Position numbers and translations under genes: made by a program
Virus record (IMG/VR): IMGVR_UViG_3300030339_000077
Coordinates: 1-45,498 of that record
DNA length: 45,498 bases
From: a virus
Reading direction: 5' to 3' (one strand)
In this document: piece by piece, positions 8,307-15,877 of the stretch
Layout: every line of letters begins with the position of its first letter
How positions within the stretch are numbered: position 1 is the stretch's first letter
Notes under the pieces: model-generated
Databases searched by the model: none
What the model was told of the DNA's origin: nothing
The model's input: the letters and a program-made list of their open reading frames with translations, nothing else

Positions 8307-8323
8307 CCAGGGTTTTCTGTTTT
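8284..8323. terminator. Bidirectional terminator between convergent genes
   Basis: A 17-bp perfect stem (8284-8300 with 8306-8322) around a 5-nt loop. The centre is AACCCTGGT-GAATA-ACCAGGGTT, and both sides end in A/T-rich TTTTCTGTTT-type arms. It overlaps the stop codons of the RHH gene (+) and of the 37-aa membrane gene (-), so it closes both convergent units. Confidence 0.85.
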
Positions 8324-8435
8324 AAATAAGATTAAAGTATTTGAGCAAGGCAAATATTATCAGAAATATTGTGCCAACTACAATATTTGTAAGTATCCTG
8401 CGCTTAAAGCGTTTTTGCCAATTGTGTTGGTACAT
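8322..8435 (-). CDS. 37-aa single-pass membrane protein
   Basis: A short frame of 37 codons: basic N-terminus (MYQHNWQKRFKRR), then one hydrophobic segment (ILTNIVVGTIFLIIFALL) and a short tail. It starts 5 nt after the stop of the 201-residue membrane protein gene and ends within the convergent terminator, so it sits neatly in the transcript. The composition, positive N-terminus and hydrophobic core, makes it credible, but its short length limits confidence. Confidence 0.5.
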   Translation of the reverse strand: MYQHNWQKRFKRRILTNIVVGTIFLIIFALLKYFNLI

Positions 8436-8440
8436 ATAAC

Positions 8441-9046
8441 TCAGTTTTTTGTGATTACTCTTATTAATCTATTTCTTACTGAATTAGCTGTTTGCATCGC
8501 ATTACTACCCTCAAAAGAAAAAATAGTAGAGTGATTAAACCTTTCATTTGTCCATTGAATTGTTACAAAGGAAAGTTCATTTTTTTTCTTTTTTCTCCAT
8601 GCTAAAGCAAAAATACCCACTAAAAATACTCTTCCAAGCGTTACTTTATTTTCTATTGTGGCTGCATCTTCTATTAAAATTTCTTTAATAGAAATCAAGG
8701 GTATTGAGCCCTTATAAACAGGATATAAACTTTTACTTGAATCTGCAATGATTAAATCTTCATTCTTCTTATAAACCTTGCAATGTTGAATATTATTATC
8801 TATTGATGGATGTCCACCAACATATGCACCTACTTCAATAAAATTAGTAGAATCAATTCCTGCTTTTTTCATCCTTTCCTTATCCTTTTTATCTTTAGCG
8901 TTTCCACTAATAGTTAGATAAACAATGAGTAAGGTAAAAATGAGAAGGTAAAACCAAAATAGCCAAGTAGTATGGTAATCTCCTTGGGCATCTTCTTCAC
9001 ATGAATAAAGAAAAAATAGTAGAATAGTTGGAAGTAGTTTTTTCAT
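8441..9046 (-). CDS. Membrane-anchored putative lipoprotein (moron)
   Basis: A 201-residue protein with a hydrophobic N-terminus ending in LYSC, a possible lipobox, followed by a second hydrophobic segment (residues about 28-48, FWFYLLIFTLLIVYL) and a cytoplasmic or periplasmic beta-rich domain with another hydrophobic patch (GRVFLVGIFALAWRKKKKN). Function unknown. It is more AT-rich than the structural genes around it and belongs to a non-structural islet, so I read it as a moron, possibly acting at the envelope (inference). Confidence 0.65.
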   Translation of the reverse strand: MKKLLPTILLFFLYSCEEDAQGDYHTTWLFWFYLLIFTLLIVYLTISGNAKDKKDKERMKKAGIDSTNFIEVGAYVGGHPSIDNNIQHCKVYKKNEDLIIADSSKSLYPVYKGSIPLISIKEILIEDAATIENKVTLGRVFLVGIFALAWRKKKKNELSFVTIQWTNERFNHSTIFSFEGSNAMQTANSVRNRLIRVITKN

Positions 9047-9127
9047 AATAAATTTGGTTGATGATTTTACACCAAATTTACGAAAAAATAAATTGAAATA
9101 AAATACGTAAAAGTTACGACATATTAA

Positions 9128-9161
9128 AGCCCTTCGAGGGTCTTCGACCGCTCGAAGGGCT
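9128..9161 (-). terminator. Stem-loop CCCTTCGAG type, copy 2
   Basis: AGCCCTTCGAG (9128-9138) pairs with CTCGAAGGGCT (9151-9161); the loop itself can form GGTC-TTC-GACC. It lies 6 nt beyond the stop of the gene at 9168-9692. The loop sequence is nearly the same as at 43796-43807 and is the reverse complement type of copy 1. Confidence 0.65.
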
Positions 9162-9167
9162 GCGCGA

Positions 9168-9692
9168 TTATCTTATTAACATGCGGGTGGCATTGACAGC
9201 GGCATCGGCATTAATTTCGGCAAGTTTATCGGCCAACTCGGGAAGTGATTGCTCAATAACCGGGTTAAACCATTCGAATGGAACCCGGACTTTGCCCTGG
9301 TTATTGCTGAATATTGAGTCTTCGCGCGCTGTGCGGACGACCATTCCGCCCTGCATTTCGTAACCACGGCCTACACCTTTGTGAACAAATACACCATGAC
9401 GTTCGAACACAAACGATAAACCTGTGATTACGCCGTAGGTCAGGCGGGTACGGGTACGAATGCTGTTTTCGAGTTTGCGTTCTGTACGTCCGGGACGTTG
9501 TATGGTGCCTTCTTTTCCATGCTGCAGCATCACAGCGGCTCCGCGCATGTAGCGTTGAACCATCGATGCCCAGTTGTTGACGGCGTCGTTTTGGTCTTTA
9601 ATATTTGCTCCCGTTGATGATATTACAGGTGATGATCCGGAGCCGTTCAGCCCTGGTGCATAATTACCCGATGGATTATTTGCCTGATACAT
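9168..9692 (-). CDS. Head-tail joining / tail completion protein (gp10-like)
   Basis: A 174-residue protein. After a Gly/Ser/Asn-rich start, the core (VQRYMRGAAVMLQHGK, then GVFVHKGVGRGYEMQGG and VPFEWFNPVIEQSLPELADKL) resembles the HK97 gp10/tail-completion pattern in which a short beta barrel with an HKG turn is followed by a helix with a WFNPxxE motif. Five nt separate it from the preceding gene, typical of a structural operon. I infer a connector or tail-completion role; the exact position in the particle is not visible. Confidence 0.65.
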   Translation of the reverse strand: MYQANNPSGNYAPGLNGSGSSPVISSTGANIKDQNDAVNNWASMVQRYMRGAAVMLQHGKEGTIQRPGRTERKLENSIRTRTRLTYGVITGLSFVFERHGVFVHKGVGRGYEMQGGMVVRTAREDSIFSNNQGKVRVPFEWFNPVIEQSLPELADKLAEINADAAVNATRMLIR

Positions 9693-9697
9693 AGTAG

Positions 9698-10213
9698 TTA
9701 CGTTGGTATATCAACTTCGAGGTTCCATTTTAGCGGATCGACATCGGTTGTATAAGGTGAAACGATTGTATAGGTGCAGCGGATGCCATAATCCTGGCTA
9801 AAAGTGTTATTGATCAGGGCAATTTCTACCGTGTTCAGATCGAAATCGCGGACTGCCTTTGCCAACGGATTACGTTTGTCGTTCTTGATACGGGCAATCA
9901 TGTCATCACAAATCGACTCCATATTGTCCCAGATTGTGTTCATGGCGTCAAAATCGCCTGCATCACTTAGGTGATCAATCAATATAAATGCGCCTGTACG
10001 CTCCTTCAGAACATTATCGCTCAACTGATCTTTTAGTTTATATCGGTATCCTTCCAATATCAATGCCGGGTAATTGATATCTTTCAGGTTTGTAAGTACT
10101 TCTTCCAGTTCCATGCGGTAGAAATGTTTCTCGTTTGCGCTGTGGCCTATCGCATTGTGCTGCGCAGCCAGGGTGCGGAAATACTGTATTAAATCGGAGA
10201 ACTTAGATTGCAT
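9698..10213 (-). CDS. Putative head-tail connector / tail terminator protein
   Basis: A 171-residue protein encoded between the DUF6712-like/273-aa genes and the gp10-like gene. Its alternating strands (YPALILEGYRYKL, GAFILIDHL, VEIALINNTFSQDYGIRCTYTI) followed by a C-terminal NLEVDIPT resemble small tail-terminator type proteins. I do not recognise a named family with certainty. Position and size support a head-tail joining function. Confidence 0.55.
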   Translation of the reverse strand: MQSKFSDLIQYFRTLAAQHNAIGHSANEKHFYRMELEEVLTNLKDINYPALILEGYRYKLKDQLSDNVLKERTGAFILIDHLSDAGDFDAMNTIWDNMESICDDMIARIKNDKRNPLAKAVRDFDLNTVEIALINNTFSQDYGIRCTYTIVSPYTTDVDPLKWNLEVDIPT

Positions 10214-10260
10214 GATATTATATTTTAAAAAATTTCACGAATTAGAACGAATTAGACGAA

Positions 10261-11082
10261 TCAAGCCTTACGGGCATTTTCTTTGTATTTATTAGTCAGG
10301 TACCGGAAGACGGTATGCACCGACAGTTCGGCGTATTTATCCCTGTTTACCAGGTCATCACCTACCAGCGAATTGAATAGTTTTATCCAGGGGGAAGGGC
10401 GAGAGGGTGATTGAGAGACGGGGTGAGGGGGAGATGGGGTTTCGGTCGATGCCTGAAATATCAGCGGGTAGGCTTGTTGCAGCCACATTAGGATCAAACC
10501 ATAATTGAACGCAATCGCCTGCCGGGTTTCAATATCAATGTTAGCAATCGTCAATACCCGGGCGGAGGTGGTAGCATGGTCAAATTTTTCACCGGGTAAC
10601 ATATACAGTGTAGCAACGAGGTTATTGAGTAGGGGCGATCCTGCGTGATCGTCCTTACTCAATAACCTACCCGTCTGTTCGCCATTTTTACCCGTACGGG
10701 CGGTGGACATCCAATCATTGTAATACGAATCGGCAAAAATGAATTGGCCGAAGGTCATCCCTTCTAATTTTGGTTTTGGGCAAATGAATTTGGTGCCAGG
10801 CAGCTCGCGGATGATAAACGCGTTGTGCACATTGCCTGCCCTGGCCACAAACTCAATCCCTTCCGATAGTTTCAATAATTCGTAAGGAGATAGTTTTTTC
10901 AGCAGGCTTTGGTTAATGCCAGTAAGAACCGACAGAAACCGATCGTCGGGTTCGGCGCCATTGATCATTCGCGAGATGGCAATAAACTGGCGTTCGGTAA
11001 GCTCACCCCAGCTGGTGGGGGCTTTGCCGGTGGCGGTTCGTTTAAAGATCAGGAAGGGATATGTGATTGAGATATCTATCAT
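10261..11082 (-). CDS. Phage structural-operon protein with in-frame inserts
   Basis: A 273-residue protein of unknown precise function between the adaptor and connector genes. The N-terminus (SWGELTERQFIAISRMI, then LTGINQSLLKKLSPYELLKL) is conserved-looking and helical. Two insertions interrupt it: a 46-bp palindrome at 10621-10666 translated as about 15 residues including KDDHAGSP, and a polypurine tract (about 10385-10440) translated as a Ser/Pro-rich linker (TPSPPHPVSQSPSRPSPW). Frame is kept through both, so the gene is probably functional. A tail-assembly or connector role is inferred from place only. Confidence 0.6.
   Translation of the reverse strand: MIDISITYPFLIFKRTATGKAPTSWGELTERQFIAISRMINGAEPDDRFLSVLTGINQSLLKKLSPYELLKLSEGIEFVARAGNVHNAFIIRELPGTKFICPKPKLEGMTFGQFIFADSYYNDWMSTARTGKNGEQTGRLLSKDDHAGSPLLNNLVATLYMLPGEKFDHATTSARVLTIANIDIETRQAIAFNYGLILMWLQQAYPLIFQASTETPSPPHPVSQSPSRPSPWIKLFNSLVGDDLVNRDKYAELSVHTVFRYLTNKYKENARKA
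10621..10666. repeat. Palindromic element inserted in frame
   Basis: GTTATTGAGTA (10621-10631) pairs with TACTCAATAAC (10656-10666), enclosing GGGGCGATC-CTGCGT-GATCGTCC. The centre matches the GGGCGATC elements at 2658-2679 and 11104-11125. Here it lies inside the 273-residue gene without breaking its frame. Confidence 0.75.
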
Positions 11083-11103
11083 GATAAGGATTTTTTAAGA
11101 AAT

Positions 11104-11125
11104 GGGCGATCACGCAGGATCGCCC
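11104..11125 (-). repeat. GGGCGATC palindrome abutting a stop codon
   Basis: GGGCGATC (11104-11111), six nt, GATCGCCC (11118-11125), perfect 8-bp arms, immediately followed by the TTA (11126-11128) that is the stop codon of the adaptor gene. A half copy, ATCGCCC followed by the stop TTA, ends at 14455 at the next gene of this kind. Confidence 0.7.
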
Positions 11126-12124
11126 TTACGCCCAGAAGGTTTTTTTGTCTTTATTATCACGGCGTAGTACACGGCCGGTCGATGGTGTTACGTCGGGCCA
11201 GTCGGCGGCATGGGTGGTAAGGTAGGCACGCAGCGCGTCGAGGTAAGCATTGCCATACGAGCGGTTGCGCATTACCAGGATGGCGATACGGTCGGGAGCC
11301 GATGGGCCATTTTCGGTATCGTTGCCGGCAAATGCTTTTACCGACGAGAAATAAAGACCGTTGTCTTTCAGATCGGCGCCCGATTCTTCCATTAGCAGGG
11401 CCGACGATAACCAGGCGATGGGTTTTCGGATATATGGAAGCAGCGCAATTACTTTCGCATCGGGTTCATCTTTCACCATTTCAGCCTTTACAAAATCGAA
11501 AGCGACGGGACCAAGTACAGGTGCTATTTCGATTTCTTCGACGAGCTGCATGTGTGCTTTCATCCGCAGAAATGTTAACCGGCTTTTATTGATAAAAACA
11601 ATGTCATTGAAAACGTCGGTGGTGGGGATAAACGACGACCGGAAAAGCGTATTGACCGCTGATAATTTGAACTCTCCAAACGTGGCGAGGTTGGTTTCGA
11701 TGTATTTCAATACCGAATCGAGACCGTTAAACCCGTTTGTCCGGAAATAGTTTTTCAGGTTTTCTTCCTGGTATTTAAAGAGACCTTTCACCTCGGTTGA
11801 TTCGGTACGCTTGAACCCGGCATCGGTAATGTGTGCATTCAACAGATCGAAGCCGATCCAGTAAGCGAGATGAATAACCGATTGTTGCGAGAGTCGTAGC
11901 AGCTCAGCAGTTTTCTCCTGTGCTTCGGTGAGTGGATTTATAAACTCGGTGTCGTAAAACTCCTGAAGTTCGTCGTACATATCCTGACCAATTACGGGAA
12001 CCAGGTAATCGCGTTCGGCATTGGCAATATGTGGTGCAACCGTATCAAAGTTAGAGGCAGCGCTGACGGAAGCGAATTGTTTCACTTCCTGCATTTTTGG
12101 GTTTTTTTCTTTTGTGAAAAGCAT
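11126..12124 (-). CDS. DUF6712-like head-tail adaptor protein
   Basis: A 332-residue helical protein following the portal region. Features: an N-terminal FDTVAPHIANAERDYLVPVIGQDMYDEL-like segment, a second half around FVKAEMVKDEPDAKVIALLPYIRKPIAWLSSALLMEE, and a short C-terminal tail VLRRDNKDKKTFWA. This duplicated helical architecture matches what I know of the DUF6712 proteins of Bacteroidota phages, thought to be head-tail connectors. Gene order (portal, small genes, this gene, connector, tail completion, tape measure) supports it. Confidence 0.7.
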   Translation of the reverse strand: MLFTKEKNPKMQEVKQFASVSAASNFDTVAPHIANAERDYLVPVIGQDMYDELQEFYDTEFINPLTEAQEKTAELLRLSQQSVIHLAYWIGFDLLNAHITDAGFKRTESTEVKGLFKYQEENLKNYFRTNGFNGLDSVLKYIETNLATFGEFKLSAVNTLFRSSFIPTTDVFNDIVFINKSRLTFLRMKAHMQLVEEIEIAPVLGPVAFDFVKAEMVKDEPDAKVIALLPYIRKPIAWLSSALLMEESGADLKDNGLYFSSVKAFAGNDTENGPSAPDRIAILVMRNRSYGNAYLDALRAYLTTHAADWPDVTPSTGRVLRRDNKDKKTFWA

Positions 12125-12160
12125 ATTACACGAATTTTAGCGAATTACACGAATGTTATA
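12125..12160. repeat. CACGAATTA low-complexity repeat
   Basis: TTACACGAATTTTAGCGAAT and TACACGAATG units fill the gap between two genes. Related strings occur at 10231-10261 and 12371-12388, also between genes. Such CACGAATTA strings look like host-type intergenic repeats. Confidence 0.55.
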
Positions 12161-12166
12161 GAGCAT

Positions 12167-12355
12167 TTAAAAAACCAAATTTGGTTCTATATGATTTTCA
12201 TCATAATCTCCTTCACTACAATATATGACACCTTGATTGGAAGAATCGTTTCCATTTTGAATTATTAATCCAGTAACCTCGCCTTCATAGGCATAACAAG
12301 ATAGATTTTCATCAAACATTTCAAGTTTTTCTTTTAGTTTTTTTATTGTTATCAT
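12167..12355 (-). CDS. Small acidic hypothetical protein
   Basis: A 62-residue protein: a basic N-terminal helix (MITIKKLKEKLEMF) followed by short strands (CYAYEGEVTGLII, QGVIYCSEGD) and an acidic end. The compact strand pattern is common in small phage proteins of unknown role. It lies between the portal and the adaptor gene in the structural operon. No function can be assigned. Confidence 0.6.
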   Translation of the reverse strand: MITIKKLKEKLEMFDENLSCYAYEGEVTGLIIQNGNDSSNQGVIYCSEGDYDENHIEPNLVF

Positions 12356-12385
12356 TTTGACAGATTTAAAAACGGATTACACGAA

Positions 12386-12763
12386 TTATGATATCATTTC
12401 AATTATACTACTTTTTGTCATATTTAATGCCTCGTCAAGGAATGAAACAAACTTTTCTTTCGACACTTCAGTGATTCTTTGATCGTATATATCGATAAAC
12501 TTTAATTCATAGCTTTCGTATGGATCGACATTAATTCTTCCGGCATCATGGTTACCTCCCTGTATTTTTATGCATTCTACACTTACACCGTAATCATCAA
12601 CATACTCAATATGGATGATTTTAATAAAGCAGGTAGCAGCCAGGCAATAATACTTTCCAATTAAAAAGCTATAATCTTTTAAGCCTTCCTGTTCAAGTTG
12701 TGCCTTTAACGAACTGAGCTCATCTTCCTTTTTCTTGATTTGATTTAAAATTTCTTCAACCAT
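12386..12763 (-). CDS. Hypothetical protein with N-terminal coiled coil
   Basis: A 125-residue protein. Residues 1-27 (VEEILNQIKKKEDELSSLKA) form a heptad coiled coil; the rest is beta-rich (YYCLAATCFIKIIHIEYV, GVSVECIKIQGG) with a helical C-terminus. It sits just after the portal gene. No family recognised; a virion-assembly helper or accessory function is possible. Confidence 0.6.
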   Translation of the reverse strand: MVEEILNQIKKKEDELSSLKAQLEQEGLKDYSFLIGKYYCLAATCFIKIIHIEYVDDYGVSVECIKIQGGNHDAGRINVDPYESYELKFIDIYDQRITEVSKEKFVSFLDEALNMTKSSIIEMIS

Positions 12764-12784
12764 TGTATTTTGATTTTAAGGAAA

Positions 12785-14146
12785 TTACGAAAGCGTTTTT
12801 TTAGTACCAGCACCCGTGTCCAGGGTAGTCAGCACGGTATTACGGAAACGCCATTCAATATCTTCATCGGCGCCATTGTAGCGCGTCATCAGTTCGAGCG
12901 GGTCCATCAGATCCTGCCGGTCGAGCCAGCAGTTGGCAATGTTCACCAGGTATGCCTCGCGGATATTGCTGCCGCCCTGGTTACCGGCGTAGGTTCCTCC
13001 GGGCATACCTGCACCCAGCACGTTGGGATTGACCATAATCGAAAACATGATTTCGGAATTGGCAGCTGCCGAGGTAACGAGGTTCTGATCGTTCGATAAC
13101 TTATTTTCGAGCGGTTTGATAATCCATTGTTCTTCAGCACGGCCATTGTTCGGATTGATTTCGAAGAAAGTAAAAATAGGTTTATCGGCGCCCTCGGTTC
13201 CGCATAGGTTATCTTCGATGCTGTCCATGTAACTTTCGATGGCCTGTTTACGCAATTCGGTATCCGGATAGTCGGTTTTTGGAAATTGCTTGTCCCAGAA
13301 TGCATAAGGAATCTGGATATGCCACTTCCAGGTAATCTGGTTTTCGTAGGCTTTTTTCAGGAAGGCGGGTACCTTCTTTGCAATATCGATCCACCCTGCA
13401 AGGTAGGCTGCCCACCATATGGGGGAGCTGTAGTTTTCACCATTGCCCCAGCTGTCGCGGATAACTAAGATAAATGATTTCCCTTTTGTCTGATTTCCCC
13501 AACGGCGGCGTTGCAAATCGGCATAAGGATCGTACTCGTCGAGCGTATCAAAAACCTGGTATTCATCTTCGCTTGGTGTATCTGGCCATTTGCCCGAAAC
13601 AACACATCGGTTGTTGATGCCGGTTTTAGTATCGGGAAATTCAAGCCGGCAATATTTTGCATTAATGGTATTAATACCGACGATCTTGCTGCCATCAACA
13701 TTAAAAATGAGTTGCACAAAAGCACAACCAAATTTTAGGTAATCGCGCAGCGCTTTAGCCATATAACGGCGGACCATCCGCGAATTGGCAAAAGCAACAA
13801 GTGTTTTATCTTTTACTTTTTCGAGGATCTCGTTCCCATTTTCATCGAAATCAATCACTTTACAGGCGAAGATTCCCTGCCCCAGCGTGAAATTACGCGT
13901 AAACTTTAACCCTGTATTGAGCACACCCACACTGCCGATGATCGCATCTGCTTTGGTTGGGAAATCGTTATTCGGTCCCCACGATGATATCTTGATATCG
14001 CCAACAGATGTGTAATCATCCAATGGGTATTTGGGCTGCTGTACATTCTTTGGTTTGTCTGCAGGAGTACCGGTGGTGTTTGCCATGTAGCTTTTCCCGT
14101 ATGCCAGTAACGGGACGCCTTCGCGGTTGAATAGGATATCTGCCAT
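12785..14146 (-). CDS. Phage portal protein
   Basis: A 453-residue portal, the dodecameric ring through which DNA is packaged and ejected. Evidence: N-terminal SWGPNNDFPTKADAII and RNFTLGQGIFAC, a wing region with KFGCAFVQLIFN, FILVIRDSWGNGENYSSPIWWAAYLAG, and the late LVTSAAANSEIMFSIMVNPN then GGSNIREAY pattern typical of portal proteins that end in a helical crown domain. Its length is in the normal range. Its start overlaps the stop of the upstream 87-aa gene by one base (TAATG), indicating coupling. Confidence 0.85.
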   Translation of the reverse strand: MADILFNREGVPLLAYGKSYMANTTGTPADKPKNVQQPKYPLDDYTSVGDIKISSWGPNNDFPTKADAIIGSVGVLNTGLKFTRNFTLGQGIFACKVIDFDENGNEILEKVKDKTLVAFANSRMVRRYMAKALRDYLKFGCAFVQLIFNVDGSKIVGINTINAKYCRLEFPDTKTGINNRCVVSGKWPDTPSEDEYQVFDTLDEYDPYADLQRRRWGNQTKGKSFILVIRDSWGNGENYSSPIWWAAYLAGWIDIAKKVPAFLKKAYENQITWKWHIQIPYAFWDKQFPKTDYPDTELRKQAIESYMDSIEDNLCGTEGADKPIFTFFEINPNNGRAEEQWIIKPLENKLSNDQNLVTSAAANSEIMFSIMVNPNVLGAGMPGGTYAGNQGGSNIREAYLVNIANCWLDRQDLMDPLELMTRYNGADEDIEWRFRNTVLTTLDTGAGTKKTLS

Positions 14147-14409
14147 TACGATTTATGATTTACGATTTGGGATTTATGAATTGTAATGAAACCTTTCTTT
14201 TCTAATTCAAGTAATTCGAAATTATCCAGGTATGTACAACGATCGCCAACTGTTCCATAATTAGCAGCTTGTTGGTAAATTAATTGATGTTCTTTTCTGT
14301 GCGAAGGATTCTTCTTATCAAGGATAATCCTTGTTTTTGAACTTAATGGATACGGTTCGCGCCCTTCAAATTCAATTGCCTTTAGCTGTGTTACTGAAAA
14401 TATTCTCAT
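14146..14409 (-). CDS. Small hypothetical protein coupled to portal
   Basis: An 87-residue protein: IFSVTQLKAIEFEGREPYPLSS, then basic helical residues, and YLDNFELLELEKKGFITIHK. The last residues are encoded by GATTTATGATTTACGATTT-type sequence (14152-14184), a simple repeat that looks like intergenic material captured as a C-terminal tail. It ends exactly on the portal start. Function unknown. Confidence 0.6.
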   Translation of the reverse strand: MRIFSVTQLKAIEFEGREPYPLSSKTRIILDKKNPSHRKEHQLIYQQAANYGTVGDRCTYLDNFELLELEKKGFITIHKSQIVNHKS

Positions 14410-14455
14410 GTCTTTAATATAAAATCACAATAAAGTTAATCACATAGAATCGCCC

Positions 14456-14740
14456 TTACATCTTCACTTTTTTACCGTTCCATTCAATTATGCCGTCGAT
14501 ATGAACGGGGGTGACGTGGCCAATTGATTTGTTATCTGTATCAACCGCCAACACACCGCGCATACGGTTACCCTTCATATCGAAGCGCAATCCGGCCGCT
14601 ACGGCACGGGGTATAAAGATGATTTCGCCCCGCTTGGTCACAAATTTGATCGAGAAGGTTACCTGCCGGCCGTCGGGAGTCTCTTTGATCTCGTACTCTT
14701 TGAGTGCCAGGTTGCGACGAATGGTTTGAACAACTGTCAT
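14456..14740 (-). CDS. Small conserved hypothetical protein
   Basis: A 94-residue basic beta-rich protein (TFSIKFVTKRGEIIFIPRAVAAGL, then MKGNRMRGVLAVDTDNKSIGHVTPVHIDGIIEWNGKKV). It is the first gene behind a late-type promoter, 15 nt downstream of the -7 box, and starts the portal transcription unit. The stop codon abuts a half copy of the GATCGCCC element. A role in the head or in late regulation is possible; nothing specific is visible. Confidence 0.65.
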   Translation of the reverse strand: MTVVQTIRRNLALKEYEIKETPDGRQVTFSIKFVTKRGEIIFIPRAVAAGLRFDMKGNRMRGVLAVDTDNKSIGHVTPVHIDGIIEWNGKKVKM

Positions 14741-14755
14741 AATCTTGTTTTTGAG

Positions 14756-14791
14756 TAAAGATATAGGGAGGTGATGGGGAGGGAAAGGACA
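14756..14791 (-). promoter_or_regulatory. Late-type promoter 3 (portal unit)
   Basis: TGTCCTTT (minus strand, 14784-14791), 20 nt, TATCTTTA (14756-14763), then 15 nt to the ATG of the 94-residue gene. The spacer is pyrimidine-rich on the minus strand like that of copies 1 and 2. Confidence 0.65.
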
Positions 14792-14816
14792 AAAAAAGAT
14801 CAGAATTTTGGGAATT

Positions 14817-14842
14817 AAAAAAGCCCGGCGGTTAGCCGGGCT
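14817..14842 (-). terminator. Intrinsic terminator
   Basis: On the minus strand AGCCCGGC, TAACC, GCCGGGC is followed by a run of six T (14817-14822). Stem 14823-14829 with 14835-14841. It closes the regulatory operon at 14886-15615, just before late promoter 3. Confidence 0.85.
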
Positions 14843-14885
14843 GAGGATTGTGAAAATTGATTTTTATTGCTGCGTAATTTAGTAT

Positions 14886-15359
14886 TTATTCCTGAATACA
14901 ATTGATAATATTCTCAAGGTTATCAGCTGTCATATTCTGATTATTCAGGTAGTTGCTGATTGTTGCAGGGCGGATGCCAACTGCTTCTGCAATCTTTGCC
15001 TGCGTAAGTTTACGCGGGCTGAACTTTGCACGGCTGATCAGGTTTGAGAGTAACAATCGTAGGGAGATTTTGCCTTTGCCAGTTACGATGCAGAAAACAA
15101 AATCGTCGATTGTGTTGTCTGTTGAATGCATGTAAGCTGGCCATGGAGAATCGTCTTCTCCAGCTTCGAGCATATCGGGTGTCGGAATGGCCGTTTGCGC
15201 CTCTATAATGAAGGTACGGGCGATCAATTCATAACAGGCATTCAGTACCTGCAGCGATTCGAGACCTTCGGGTGTGATGTCGCCAAAATCACGCTGGGCT
15301 TCGAGTTGTTCAATGGCCGATGATACAGCGGTCATTGCTTCAATAATTGGTTCGTTCAT
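14886..15359 (-). CDS. XRE-type HTH regulator with C-terminal HTH
   Basis: A 157-residue protein. The first 100 residues are helical and of unknown family (EAMTAVSSAIEQLEAQRDFGDI, DDSPWPAYMHS). The last 45 residues form a helix-turn-helix: LTQAKIAEAVGIRPATISNY then LNNQNMTADNLENIINCI, an XRE-like arrangement. It follows a 79-residue gene and ends at a strong terminator. Two near-identical 15-mers upstream of that gene are candidate operators. It may regulate its own operon or the portal unit that begins 150 bp downstream. Confidence 0.7.
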   Translation of the reverse strand: MNEPIIEAMTAVSSAIEQLEAQRDFGDITPEGLESLQVLNACYELIARTFIIEAQTAIPTPDMLEAGEDDSPWPAYMHSTDNTIDDFVFCIVTGKGKISLRLLLSNLISRAKFSPRKLTQAKIAEAVGIRPATISNYLNNQNMTADNLENIINCIQE

Positions 15360-15375
15360 TTATAGTTAGTATTAA

Positions 15376-15615
15376 TTATTCTAATTTATAATTGTAATTT
15401 TCATTTACATAGTTGCGGATTTCATTTATATACTTCTCGGAATTTCCGTTTTCAAAATCAGTTATTTCTTCGTCTGTTAAATACCACAAATAACCCTGAT
15501 CTTCCGCTTCGTCATTCAGTAATATCCATTCGGCTACATTTCCCCCATTTTCCTTAATAAAAGAAGCATTGTCATGTACTAAGGAATCGATCATCGTTTT
15601 AATTGAATTTTTCAT
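15376..15615 (-). CDS. Small acidic protein upstream of HTH regulator
   Basis: A 79-residue acidic protein (start chosen at MKNSIKTMIDSLV; an upstream in-frame ATG at 15711 would run through the operator region and is less likely). It contains ENGGNVAEWILLNDEAEDQGYLWYLTDEE-like acidic helices, rich in D/E, W and Y. Such small acidic products next to a HTH gene may be DNA mimics or partners of the regulator, but this is only a suggestion. Seventeen nt separate it from the regulator gene. Confidence 0.55.
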   Translation of the reverse strand: MKNSIKTMIDSLVHDNASFIKENGGNVAEWILLNDEAEDQGYLWYLTDEEITDFENGNSEKYINEIRNYVNENYNYKLE

Positions 15616-15678
15616 TTCAGTAAATTTTAATTGTGAATAAAAATTCCCGGAGGGTGCGATTGAAATACATAGCGAATA

Positions 15679-15747
15679 TACGTTATAACGTAACGCAAAA
15701 CAAATTTTCAATGTTAATTAATTATTAATTGTTACGTTATATCGTAA
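15679..15747 (-). promoter_or_regulatory. Paired near-palindromic operators
   Basis: TACGTTATAACGTAA (15679-15693) and TACGTTATATCGTAA (15733-15747) differ at one base and are 54 bp apart. The first contains the perfect palindrome ACGTTATAACGT. They lie 65-130 bp upstream of the start of the 79-residue gene, where a promoter is expected. Confidence 0.65.
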
Positions 15748-15877
15748 TTAATAATTACAAATAATCTTTGAATGCTTTTTTGCAAGGCTCCACCAAATAA
15801 ATTAAGGAAAAGAAATAAACTTATAGATTGATTTTGATGAGAATGGAGGATGTTGTTGAAAGGAGGGGGAGTTGGCA

